DNA of 64,000 nt, taken from the NCBI GenBank assembly GCA_016169945.1, contig JADLSH010000395.1, positions 1,188,501-1,252,500 on the forward strand, given 5' to 3'. Below the pieces are notes generated by a model. That model was not told the DNA's origin. It ran no database searches and was given only the letters and a program-made list of their open reading frames with translations. Positions 1-12,400 of the stretch are shown piece by piece (positions within the stretch are counted from its first letter, which is position 1; every line of letters begins with the position of its first letter). The translations under genes and the position numbers were made by a program. This DNA comes from Trachythela sp. YZ-2020. Its lineage: Eukaryota > Cnidaria > Anthozoa > Malacalcyonacea > Clavulariidae.

Positions 1-296
1 TCTAAGGTTTGAGTTGAAATACTTAACGCCGAACATTGGGCTGTATATGAAATTGAAGCTATTAAAAAGTTATATTTGATATAAAAACCTCAAGACTTTA
101 GGTAAAAAGGAAATACTTAAAACTTTGAGGGAAAATTTGCCGTATTTTACAAAATTGCGGTTGTTTTTGTATTTTTTAAGTATTTCCATTTTGCCTAAAG
201 TCTTGAAGTTTTTATATCAAATAGAACTTTTTAATAGCTTCAATTTCATATACAGCCCAATGTTCGGCGTTAAGTATTTCAGCTCAAACCTCAGAA
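1..296. repeat. Foldback (inverted-repeat) element in fbxo4 intron
   Basis: Bases 1-125 reappear in reverse complement at about 160-296, so the segment folds into one long hairpin with a short AT-rich centre. The outer arms carry the words TTGAGTTGAAATACTTAACG and its complement. No coding potential. It looks like a MITE lying upstream of (inside an intron of) the F-box gene. The left end may be cut by the window edge, so no target duplication can be checked. Confidence 0.75.
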
Positions 297-612
297 AAAC
301 TAGCTTGGCTTCAACGAATCATAGGACTTGATCATAGCAGTTAGCGTTCCAGTTTACTTAGAGTTCACTGGTTTTACGTCTAAAATTTACAGAAGTGAAC
401 ATATAAACTAACCTGAGAAGAGCGTCGTTTACTCAAGACATGTTATTATAAATTATAGAAGGGAGTGTTGGTCGCCCACCTCGCCCTCCATAAATACTTA
501 ATTAGATGAAACCTATTTATACTGCTTAAACTGTGACATCATTGCGCAAATTGATTAGCAATACTAACAATTTGCAGTACTATTTTCATTATTCTTCAAT
601 ATTTTGTTTTAG

Positions 613-2440
613 TATCTGAAAGTAATGATTTACTTCTTTCAATGATGGATGAAAGATGGACAAGTCAAAAAGCGCCATTATTAGTGTTATCTTGTGCTAT
701 AAATACTGAGCTGGAAGAATCAAAGTTAACCTGCGTTGATGTTGTTGAGGAACTCAAGCTTTGTGAGATGAATAGACATTGGCAGGTGAACATGTAGATT
801 AAATCATGTGTTTTTGCTAAGTTTAGTGTACAAATCATATTTAGAGTAGTTTAATGATAATTTTTAAATATTTACAAGGACAATCTCTGTCGGCAAATAG
901 CAAAAGCTAATCGAGGCGGACAGTTACAAATATTCAAGAAAAAGATTCAAGAAAAAGAAGACAACAACAAAGTTAAATAAAAGAAATAATACTGCATGAT
1001 TTAAATATAGTGATTAAAATACACTACAAGGTGTCGCAAAAAAAGAAAAGAATATTTCTGTTAACGCTGCCTACAAGTAGTCCCGGACTATATGCATGGT
1101 CTCTGGGCTGTGTCCCAATAAAGTTAGCTCAACTACTTATTACCATTATGCTAACGTTTCTCCGACACACCTGGGTAATGAAAGTGAAGCAGAGTGGATA
1201 TTGCCTTGGTCGTCGATCTAAGTCCTTGCGTGGTCGTTTCCGTGAACTTTTAATATTACGGTGATACCTTTAATATCCGCCATCTTTGGCTTCAATTTTC
1301 ATTCGCGATTTCAGTAACTTCCGATTCTTTTTTCTTCTACTGGCTAACACCCTGTTTAGTCATGTAGTTAAGTATTAAGTAATAGATAAAACATGAGCAG
1401 TCGATTTTTATCTGTTATACAAACTCGAGCCGAAGGCGAGTGTTTGTATATCAGATAAAGATCGGATGCGAATGTTTTATCGTACTTATCAAACGCATAC
1501 ATATAAATGTTCATCGACTATTTTAAAGTTAGCTGAGAAAATTGAATGAAAAGGTTATGTTAATCAAGACGAAATCTGTATCTGATTTACAGACATTGGT
1601 TAAACATTCATTGCTTTTCAATTTAAATCATGAGAATCATTAATTTAAAATCATGAGAATTTTATAACATTACCCCCAAATGCAGAAAATGGCAGATATA
1701 AAAATATTTCTACCCCTACAGATGAACTGTACTATGTAGTGAATAGATACCCCGGAAGTTTCTAACTGGTTTCAGTAACTATAACCAAACTATGCAGTCA
1801 AATTAACGGCAGGGCAGAAGTTCTTCGGCCCCCTCCTGGGTAATTTTCTCGCCCCCCCCCTTGATTGAACATCCTGGGGCCGGTTGTACGAAGGCCGTTT
1901 AGCTTAAACGGTGGATGACTTAATATGTAGTTGCAAACATAATTGTTCTATTCAAGTTAAAAAATTTTTAGCTTGGTTGTTAGATGAATGTATAGACTTG
2001 ATCGATATTTTCGATTTATCCACCGCGGATAGGCTAAACAGGCTTCGTACAACCAGTCCCTGGTTACGCCTCTGAACATAGACTCATGATTCGTGACGAC
2101 TACACTCTATGGTTACAACTTACAACTGAATTGTCAATCTGGCTAAAAAGTGCCTATATCTTGCGGTCAGGGATCCATTATGCAGTATGTAATATTTGCA
2201 ATACAGGTTTTCAGACATCACATAAAATTCTTAACGTTAACCGTGATTTAGGCAGTTTATATAGACCATAGTAATAATATAGTATATAGAATATCTATGT
2301 TATTTTCATGTTTGTTAATTAATTCAAAACTAATTTAGTGCAATTCATTTTTATGTGTATAGGTTAGCCAAGTGGTGGTTGAGACATTAGAAGGCATCGA
2401 TACTGCAACTAATTGGCTACTCAAGGAATGCTCAAGTTAA
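613..2440 (+). CDS. fbxo4: F-box only protein 4-like, last two coding exons (partial)
   Basis: Two spliced exons: 613-785 (acceptor TTTTAG, donor CAG/GTGAAC) and 2363-2440 (acceptor GTATAG, stop TAA at 2438). They are in phase. The first encodes a stretch with PLLVLSC followed by a helix-rich tail ending MNRHWQ; the second encodes VSQVVVETLEGIDTATNWLL and a short end. This matches the C-terminus of vertebrate FBXO4, where PLLVLSC, a NHPW-like motif and an ETLTGFLNGIEWIL-like end occur in the same order and spacing. FBXO4 is the substrate-recognition subunit of an SCF ubiquitin ligase; in FBXO4 this C-terminal part is an atypical small-GTPase-like domain. The F-box and earlier exons lie off the left edge. 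The intron 786-2362 contains a 183-bp MITE. The gene is convergent with ech1. Homology rests on recall of the family, not on a search. Confidence 0.8.
1877..2059. mobile_element. MITE with 3-bp CTG target duplication, copy 1
   Basis: Terminal inverted repeats of about 40 bp start GGGCCGGTTGTACGAAGGCC and end in the complement, each side flanked by CTG (1874-1876 and 2060-2062). A second copy lies at 53364-53602. Non-coding. Three-base target duplications are typical of the PIF/Harbinger superfamily, but CTG departs from the usual TWA, so the superfamily is only suggested. It sits in the last fbxo4 intron. Confidence 0.8.
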
Positions 2441-2656
2441 TTCTTTCCACGAGACTAAATGAAAAATTAGAAGTTACTAAATTGTGTATCGAACGATGAT
2501 GGTTGTTATCCACAGATAACAGGAACCCTATGTAAGCAGGACGACAACGTGGAATAAGACGCGGCTATCCATACAATGGAATTCATCGTAGACACGAAAT
2601 ATGATGAGTCCATAGTTCTCTTACTTCTAATCTATGAATCGTATTTAATTTAATTT

Positions 2657-2662
2657 AATAAA
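2657..2662 (+). promoter_or_regulatory. Candidate polyadenylation signal of fbxo4
   Basis: AATAAA 217 bases after the fbxo4 stop codon, the first such hexamer downstream. Cleavage position is not determinable by eye. Confidence 0.5.
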
Positions 2663-2717
2663 CGTTTCTCATGATAGCTTCACAACCTCGTCTCAGGCCA
2701 CTTTCGTGCGGTTTTGC

Positions 2718-2900
2718 ATGGTAAGTACATTTTCCGAATTTTGTTGTATTTGACTAATTTTTATATATTATAATATAATTACAGGGCTAACAAAAAACGT
2801 ATATATTAACTTTCAACATTGCGTAATTGTTCTTGGTTTCGACGGCTTTTTCAACCATATTTCAAACACAATTCGGAAAATGTTAAATGTACTTACCAAA
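2718..2900. repeat. Imperfect inverted repeat
   Basis: TGGTAAGTACATTTTCCGAA near 2719 is answered by its interrupted complement near 2872-2900. Non-coding hairpin-type repeat between the convergent fbxo4 and ech1 genes; no clear target duplication. Confidence 0.45.
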
Positions 2901-3186
2901 TCTGCGCGAAAAACGGCCAGAATAACATAATTATTCTGTGTTGGGAAATGTATATATTGATAATGTTCACTATATATACAGTAGAATCTCATAAATACCG
3001 TAACGAACGCGCCATAAAATATAGAATTGGCCGTTGGCTCTATTATCGAAATATTGTATTGTCGTTATGGTGGCAGAAAACAAGTGATATTGGGATTTGT
3101 CGGGGCAAAGAAAGCAGTGAAATAAGTGAGAGGGGACTGTATTCTTCAACTTCGTGAAGAAGTATTGATCCTATGAGTTTGTGTAA

Positions 3187-3412
3187 ATAAACAAGTATTT
3201 GTAATTCATAGTATAAGAATATACTATCATTGAAAGAAATATTTATATAAGTAAGATTTTAGTATAACATTCAGTAATTATAATAAAAACTTATGTTTTA
3301 ATAAACAAGTATTTGTAATTCATAGTATAAGAATATACTATCATTCAAAGAAATATTTATATAAATAAGATTTTAATATAACATTCAGTAATTATAATAA
3401 AAACTAATGTTT
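3187..3412. repeat. Tandem duplication, about 113-bp unit, two copies
   Basis: The segment starting AATAAACAAGTATTTGTAAT occurs at about 3187 and again at about 3300 with only a few substitutions. It lies immediately downstream of the ech1 stop codon, so it would form the 3' UTR or the polyadenylation region of that - strand gene. Confidence 0.85.
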
Positions 3413-3420
3413 TAATAAAT

Positions 3421-6400
3421 TCAGAGTTTTGAAAAAGTTGGTTCTTCTTTATTTATTCCCGCTTGAACAGCTTTTAGGATGTCTTCTGTCTGTAACATGC
3501 TCATGTTCCAGCTTGCCTGAATAAATCAGATAATACATTAATAAGAAGTGCGTATCTTTAATGTGTTGATTTCAAGAGAAGATGAAAAGTAGTTTGTAAT
3601 AAAAGCCTATACCTTTGATCTAAATTTTAATTGTGTATAGTTAAAGAAACTATAGACTTACCATATACTTCAAACTTTCATCAACAGGGTGATCTCTTGA
3701 GTAGTTCAAATTATGTTTTGTTCCACTCACAGCAATTGGACTCATTTTAGCAATATGACTTGCTAAATCTAGGGCCCCTTTTATCAAACTCTCTCGGTCT
3801 TGAAATATACGACTGCAACGAAATAAGATAACAACTGAGATATGACTACATCTTGTGCAATCTATAGGGAAATATTGCAGAGCCCCTTGGGCCGAACATT
3901 GCCCAAGGCTCCCGGTCTTCTATAGCCGTGCCCGTTTTGAAAGAATACGCGCTGGAAGGCCCAATACTCATATTTATTATTTTCTATTTTGTTTAAAAAT
4001 TTAGAACGCGACTAAACAGGTCCGCCCGTAGAGGGCAAAAATTGTTCCCATGCAGAAGGGCGAATCTGCGAATTCATGACCTGCGAATTATGCTAGGTCT
4101 TCTCACTTCCAGCATCTCCCCCACGAAGCTTCTAATTCCAGTGCAACAAGCTGTGGGGGAGCATGGAGCTAACCTACATTTACCCAAAATTGGCCCTAGG
4201 TTGAGTTTCTTGTGTTGCGGGTCTGGCAACTTGCGGAGTATTTACAGCCTCCTATACAGGCAGCTATAGGGCAAACTATTACACTGCAAACAAACAAAAC
4301 AATGCAACAATTATAAATTATAGTACTTTATCGATGTTTTTAGTTTTCGTATGTTTTCTTACCTGACCAAACCAAAGCTTTTTGCTTCTTCAGACATAAA
4401 CTTTCGACTTGAATAACACAATTCTCTGACCAGACTGTGCAGATAAAGAAAAAATCATGAAACAAAAAGATTTCGAAGACAGTTTCTAGAGCGAACTCAG
4501 GCTCGTCAGATAAATTAGCTGGCAGACCCGGGTGCGGGTTGGGCCCGTGTGTAAAATTTGGTATTATGCAGTAATGATGAAATACATGCAGTAAAAGTGG
4601 GGAGCCCAAAGTGTAGGTGATTTTCTTACTTAAATCTCAATGCAGAAAATTTTGAATCAAGTTTTACTAAGAATTGAATCAAATTGAAAATAACACTACA
4701 GTACACCTTTCATTTCCAACAATCTTGGGTAATCGCTGTAATGTTCCAATATCTGCGGCTAACCCGAGCTCAACTTCCTACATAAAGATAAAACAGACAA
4801 AATGTATTATCTATCACGTTAATAAAACGTAAATATGGATGTCGTTTGATTTCTATGTTTTTATCTTTTTGCTCGCTCGCTGAGTAAAGTTCTCTCGAAA
4901 AATACATTTATATTCCTTTGAATCCTTGGGTCGTAGACATCACAACATGGCACAATTTGAGGGTAAATTAAAGTCAATTTTTACATTACTTACAGCTAAA
5001 GTTAACCGTATTCCTTCAGCGAAGGAATTGAATCGTAGAGATCACAATTGTTTGAAGCATGAAATTTAACAGCAAAAATTGCATCTGAAATTGCTTCTTT
5101 AGAATGACGTTCAAAGCTCGAAACGTTAGATTAATGAATAATGGTTAAATTAGAATATTAGAATAATTGATGGTAAAACTGTGTAGAGGCAGTTGTTTAC
5201 CTTTATTTGAAACCAAGCATCAGACGTACACCAGCGTATATCACATGCACACACCATATCTACACCTCCTCCAACACAAGCTGAATGAATGGCAGCAATC
5301 ACTGGCTGAGGACATTTCTCTATCACTGAAAATGATTCTTGAAGTTGTAATATTGTATTTCGCATATTGTAAGCTCTCCTGGAGACGTCCTGATCGTCTT
5401 GTTGTGACATAAGCAATGAGGCAAAGTCCATCAAATCTAATCCTGAAATGTGTAAAATATACTAATATAATTTAATTTAATGAATTTAGTATAAATGATT
5501 ACACAAGGTGTTATAAAACATTATACAAGGTTTTATATACTACAATACATAAAGGCAGTGAACGGTACAAACCTACATACATGCTGATGCATGTACAGTA
5601 ATCAGATATTTTTGCGATCAGGCCCACGTATCTGTTACTTATTAACAAGCCGTAACCAAACAAGGATTAAGCCCCGTACAGACGAGAAAGTTTTCCTTGA
5701 CAAGTTCCTTGTCGAGTTTACTTGTTCGTAGTCCCGTTGCGATGGTATAATGTACCACGTAAACGTTCAAAAACAACCTGAATATTTAAGCACAAGTTTC
5801 TATTACCTGCAGTAAATATTTTCCCAGCACCAGATAAAACGACAGCTCTGCATTCAGTATCAATTGCAATTTTATTAAAACATATCACCATCTCACTGAA
5901 AATAAAGCCAGGGATATTAATTATTATTACAAAATCCCATTGGCGCGGTAGCTATACACAATTGGTATCGAACCTCTCTAATACGTGCACCAAAGTAGGG
6001 ACACAACAAAGTGTTTGTATTAGAGAGGGAATGTCGGCTGAATAATGTATGCATGCTTGTAGGCATGAATAATGTATGACAGCTTTCGTTGCAGGTTGTG
6101 GGTGCTTTCTATATCCAACTTTTATTAATGGTAACTTAACACAATTTGAATTGAATAGTTGAGCACGTTGAGAGAAATCGTTAGTAAACGTGATGGATTG
6201 TTTTGAGTGTCATTGTTAACAGCACAAGTTTGCCACCTGTTTGGCAACAGTGAATTACATTTTATCCATTAACGTACTTTCATGCAGGTTATGGTCTATT
6301 AAATAGTATAATTTAATTATTTGCTCCAACATTTTTTGTTTTAGGTATCAGAAACTTGAAGAAGAGCGAATTAAAACAGATGCAGATAGAAAATGAAAGG

Positions 6401-9400
6401 AGGAAAGAGGAACGACAACATGAACTCAACATGTTACGTATGATTTTGTTCCCGCAACAACCTCCACATGGTGTTTCAAATATCAATGCTTTCAACAGTC
6501 CCGTTTTCTCCTATCCAATTCCAGCATACCATAATGTTGATACCGACAATGATAGCACATGCACAAATGGTGATGCAACGTATTTTAAACTGTAAAGATA
6601 AACCTAAATATCGGAGACACAAAAATACTTACAGTATTTTTACATTTGAGTTAATTTAAGTAGAAACTATTGAACTTGTTGACATATTGTTGTGTTGTTC
6701 TTTTTGGTATACCGTATGTATATTCCACGTTGTATTAATGGTAAGGTGAAAAGGCAAGTTTTAAGAGAAATGCTCGGAAAATCTCATCAAATGCCACAAT
6801 TTGCTCTTCAAAAAAGGTTGGTTTCCTCCCAGTTGGGCAAAAAGTCATTTTTTCGAATTTCTAAATGTTATGCAAAATACAAGATGCAAGAACAACATCT
6901 ATTAATGAAGGTACTTCCATATTTACTCGTTTACGAAACCTGGGGAATCGACCGAATGTATTTTCCACTGTCATTCGTGCGCGTGTAAGGTTGAAATTAA
7001 GCTTTGGCTGGTTTTCGGAAGCCTCGTTTCTGGGATATCCCTTAAGTAACCATGAAAGGAGGGGTAAGCTGGATCATGACCAACAAGGAATGGTGGTATA
7101 TCCACAAATTTCCTTTACGAGATCGTGAGGGAAAATGTGTTGCTCGCTTCCCTTTCTAAAAATTTCGGAGTTCGAAAAAACTCGAGCGTCATGGACGCTT
7201 CCAGGCCACCCAATCACAAAATCCCGATATAAATAATTGCAATCGGTTACTGCTTGGATGAGAATGCTGTGGAAACCTTTACGGTTGACATATTCTATAT
7301 GATTATCCACAGGTGCCAGTATTGGTATACGCGTGCCATCGATTGCACCGGCACACACGGGGAACCCCCATCTTTCTTCGTAATCCTGAAGAAGCTGATG
7401 TAATTCATCTACTTTCGGGAAAGTGACTGCCTTCGGAAATTGCTTCGTTATGGCACAGCACACTTCTTTTACACACTGGCAAGTAAATGATCGCGATACA
7501 CCAAATAGATTCCCAATTGTCCGATACTCGGCAGTGGAGGCCAGGTAATACAATGTTAAGGCAAGTCGTCGTTTGGCAGAAACAGCTTCACGCATAGGTG
7601 TATTATTACGACATATATCACGCTGAACTTTCTCGAGGATGTATGCAAAAGTTTCTTTTGTCATTCTAAAATTAGCATACCATAGCTCGTCACAAAATGT
7701 TTCATCAACCATGTCAAACCAAACCAACGATCGTGGGTGTATCCACAAAGTCCTAATTCGTGGACGATGTAAGTATGATGATACAGCTTCAACTCTACGT
7801 TTGTTTATTTTATCTCGATGTATCCGAGATGAATAGGCACATTCTGACCACATATTCGGCACGATATTTCTTTGTTTTGTTCCTGGTAGATTGTTCCAGA
7901 TCTTTGGCGCAGCTGCTGCAAAAGATCTATCCCCATGAGTACGCTTGAACTTACTGTAGCTGTTCAGTCTTGCAGAGATATACCAGTATTAGACCGCATG
8001 TTACAGGGTGGACTCTGTCTAATGTTGGAGCTACTGTAGATTGTGATAGCCTTAAGGTGATCACAGCAATTTTATAACAGATTCGAAACCTCACAGGCAG
8101 CCAATGCAGCCAATAGTACTGGCGTTATATGGCAGATTCTGGGTGTATAAGTAAGGAGTCGTGCTGCAGTGTTCTGTAAACGCTATAACTTGGAAAGATG
8201 AACAGCTGGTACACCGTACAGGAGACTATTGTAGTAGTCAATGCGTGCCATTATCACTGTTTGCACAAGCAATTTAGTGGTTTCGTTCGATAAGAACTTC
8301 CTTATTTGTCTAATGTTATACAGATGGTAAAAGACTGATTGACATATCTTAGTAATGTGGGTAATCATCTTAAAGCGTCCATGACATGAAAATATCGAAT
8401 TGATTTTTTTCGACAAAATGAAATATCTATAGGTATAAAATAACCTGCCAAAATTTCAAATCAATCTGTTTTATACTCTTTGAACAACAACGAGTTAAAT
8501 GTGCGAATTTCTTTTGCGCGGTCAAAGAAGGTATCATATGGCCTGTTACGTAGGCGTATGGACATATCACACTGTTCTATATTTGCAACTATGGCGGCGA
8601 TACAGAAAGCTCCTGTAAAACGAATTATGCACAATTCCCTTATGGACAAAATTTGTGAGGAGACATCGCGCAAATTTCTCACCCACACAATATTCTATTT
8701 CGAGCCTTCGTGTTATCCGCAGTGCCATTCTCTGGATATCCTAGAACATCTAAGACCAAAGGCGAGGTATTTAAAGCCAGACGCTGTTCTCACAATCGAT
8801 GCTATTCCTCGTGAGATGGATAAACCAAAATCAACGCCAGTTTCAAAGCGTGAAAATCGACTCAATAAATAGCCGTGTGTTAATATGTTTATGAAGTTCT
8901 GATTGTTTGTGTTCTGTTCTCTTGTGTTGCTTATATGATTAAAGATTTTGATTTCTTAATCAAGTATGCTTTCAATTGACATGAGCTATTGGCACTATTG
9001 CATTACCAATAGTTAGGTGTCCTATATTAACTTTATTTAGTTGTTGCCAAGTGCCAATTAAAATTATCTCTGTTTTGCCCTCATTAAACTTTAGCTGGTC
9101 CACCGCCATCCATTTACTGAAGTCTTCAATACAATCCTGCACAGCAGTCACTGCGTCCATCTGGTTGGCACCAGAGTCCGGCTTAAAAGACAGAAGGGCT
9201 GGTTATCGTCTGCATAAGCGTGTACATCTGGAAGATGGGCCTCAATGACATCAAACAACTAATGTGAATAACAGGGGTCCGAGGCAAGAGCTTTGAGGGA
9301 CACCATAAGATAGATCAAATCTTTTGGAGTAACAGCAGCGCAGTACCAGTTATTCCAAATCGAGATTCAAGTCGTTGAAGTAACACAAGATGATCAGAAG

Positions 9401-12400
9401 TACCAACAATGTTACCTTTTGACGATCCATCCGTCTCAGTGCTGTGCACGATAGGCAGACTGTAATAACGGGTAGAGCAGGTTCGCCATCATGTGTTCAT
9501 GGGTCTGAATAAATACAGCACGCTCAGCCAGTTTTTATATAAATTGGAGGTTGCTCACAGGTCGTAAATTTGGAAACGAAATGTCTTTCGCAGATCTCTT
9601 TAGATGCGGATCAACAAGAGCTTGTTTCCAATTAGACGGGAAATGACCTGACAGCAAATAATTCAATATACACGTGATCGCAGGAAGAAGTTCATCTAGG
9701 CAGTTCACAACCATGGATGTGGGCATTGGGTCGAGGGTACAGGTCTTTTTAGTCGAATTCTGGACAAGGTTACGGACGACGTCACAAGAGAGCTGTCGAA
9801 ACACACGCATTGTTTGTCTTCCAATATAGGATCTGCAATTTCATCCCTGTTCTCCATAGCAACTCTGACGACACCAAGGTCGTGACGGATGTTATTGATC
9901 TTACGAACAAAGAATCTGCCTATATCGTCAGCCAAAACATGATTATCATGATAATCGGGGAAACAAATATTATCCTTCGGTGCGAGCAGTTTTTTCATTC
10001 CCCTGAACAGCTTCCCTTGATCGGAGCTATTATCATCAACAAACTCAGTATAAAAGGCTTTCCGTGCTTTATTAATAATAAGGGTGACGTAGTTTCTCTT
10101 TTTCTTAAAGAGCAGAAAGTCTGAAGTCAATTTAGTCTTCCGCCAGGTCCTCTCACATTTATGTCGTTGTCTCTTCGCCTCTGCAATATGCTCGGTGTAC
10201 CAGGAACCTGCGGCCTAGTCCTTGCTCTCTTGTTCTTGGTAGGTGCACGATGGTCGATCAATTGAGACAATGTAGATTCATAATTCTCGACAAGCTTTTC
10301 AAGATTGTCAGGGTCGCAAACTTTACTTTAGTCGGCAGTACGCAGATCAAAGGAAGAAAGGCTGTCACGGAAAGCGGCAATATTGATAGATTTAAGCTGT
10401 CTAAATTTGACCATCTTGATTTTGGAAGCAGGCTTCTTAATCTTAAGACCACAAACAATAGAAGCATGCTCAGAGAAATACCTGTCCACTTTAGGTGCTG
10501 TTTGAATGAGAGTACCTGCCTTACGAGTGCTGACGAGATCAAGCGTATGACCATAGATGTGCGTGGGCTACCCAACATGCTGTTGGAGACCAAATGAATC
10601 TATCAGTTCCAAAAACTTCGTGGCATCTGGATCGTCGGTGACATTGACATTAAAGTCCCCTGTGATCAACAGATGTTCCTTTGAGAGAATGACGGACTCC
10701 ATATAGTTGGAAAAATTCATTAAAAACACACTCATATGTACCCTGTGGTCTTCCGAGTAGGGCAGTCTGTAAACATACATACATATACAATTACATACAC
10801 ACATACATTATTCAGCTCTCCCCGTTGGGGGCTTTTCAGTGACCGATACATCAAGTATCTCGCTTACCTATATTACGTACTTAGCTTACACTATTTATTT
10901 TTACAACAATTGTGATATTACTTTCCTAATAACCCTGAGATTGTTCGAAGCAGATGGTGACACTACCCATTCTGAGTACTCAAATGACTATCATGACTGT
11001 CCACAATTGGCCGAGGTCACTTTGTATAGAAGTGCAGTCCCCCCACACGCAGCTCGAATTTGTAACCTGTAACCGCTTGGACATAACTGAGCTCTAAAGC
11101 CTGGTTCACACTACCAATTTTGTCGGCGACTTTTCTCTTCCTGATCGATGTGATCGAGCGAATCACATATCAACGTATGCCTTTGTAAAACCGATCTCTG
11201 AACGGTCACATACTTTTGGTTGCGAGTCCACTCATTCGCATGCGCCAAGAGAAGAATAATCGCCGACCAAATTGCTAGTGTGAACCAAGCTTAATAGAAT
11301 CATGAACCGACTTTAGCCAGCTCTCTGTAATTGCAACTAGGTCGAAATTTTTTCCAGAAACATATTCTACAAAATCCGCAGTTTTATTCCCAATGGACTG
11401 GGTCTTCATCAATGAATGAAATGAATGAAAACTTTATTGAAGTGTCAATGTATTTAGCTACAATAGCTAATTGGGGACACTATTTACCTACAGGGTATCA
11501 CTAACTTTCAATATAAAATAGTAGTCTATATATATATTACAAGATTTAGAATAAAAATAAATATTAAGTAGACATATCACTAAGTAATATATGTTTGCCC
11601 TATATATTAGTTAGAGCATAGTCCGCAGTTTTTGCATCCACCCTCCAACATACTCTCCAGATCTTTCTTTCTTATATTGTTAATAAATGATTTCAAGTTG
11701 ATATTTTCCCGCTCATGCGTTTCTAACCTGGACCACAAATAAGGTCCGAAGTATCTGATAGAATGCTTTCCATACCTTACACTTTTAAACCTAGGTAGAT
11801 CGAAGTCCGCATTACGCAACTCGTAACGCTGTTCTTTTTGTTTAAATAGTTCTATTATATGCGGCGGAGCTAGATTGTTCTTTACCTTGTACATTAGAAC
11901 AGCGATGTCCTGGAGTCTTCTGTTATATAATGTCGGAAGTTTAGCTCGACAAAGTAACTCATTATAAGTAAGATTATTAGTGTTAAATACTGCTTTCAAG
12001 GCTTTTTCCTGTACTCTTTCCAATTTTTTTCTGTCCGACACTTTACAAAAGTTCCAGACAAGATGACAATATGTTAGATGAGGGAGGATCGCTGATTTGT
12101 ACAGTTGTAATTTGGCAGTCATCGGAATGAGCTTGCGTAGTCTCATTATCACTCCCACTTTCTGACTACATTTAGTACAGATATCACTAATGTGTTTACT
12201 GAAATCAATGGTGTTATCAAAGTTGACTCCTAGTATTTTGAGGTAGTCCGAGCAAGCAATATTATGATCATCAATTCTTAAGGCGAAGTCGTCATGACTG
12301 CTACCATTGGATTTCGATTGATTTGGGCTTAATTTCATTGTCTGGTATTTTTTATAGTTGGGTTTAAGAAAGCACAAGGACGATCAAGATTCCCTGTAAA

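Noticed and set aside
5971..6030. Short hairpin CCTCTCTAATACG ... GTATTAGAGAGG as a Harbinger terminus
   Set aside because: Only about 60 bp apart and no matching copy near 7860, so it does not delimit the Harbinger element.
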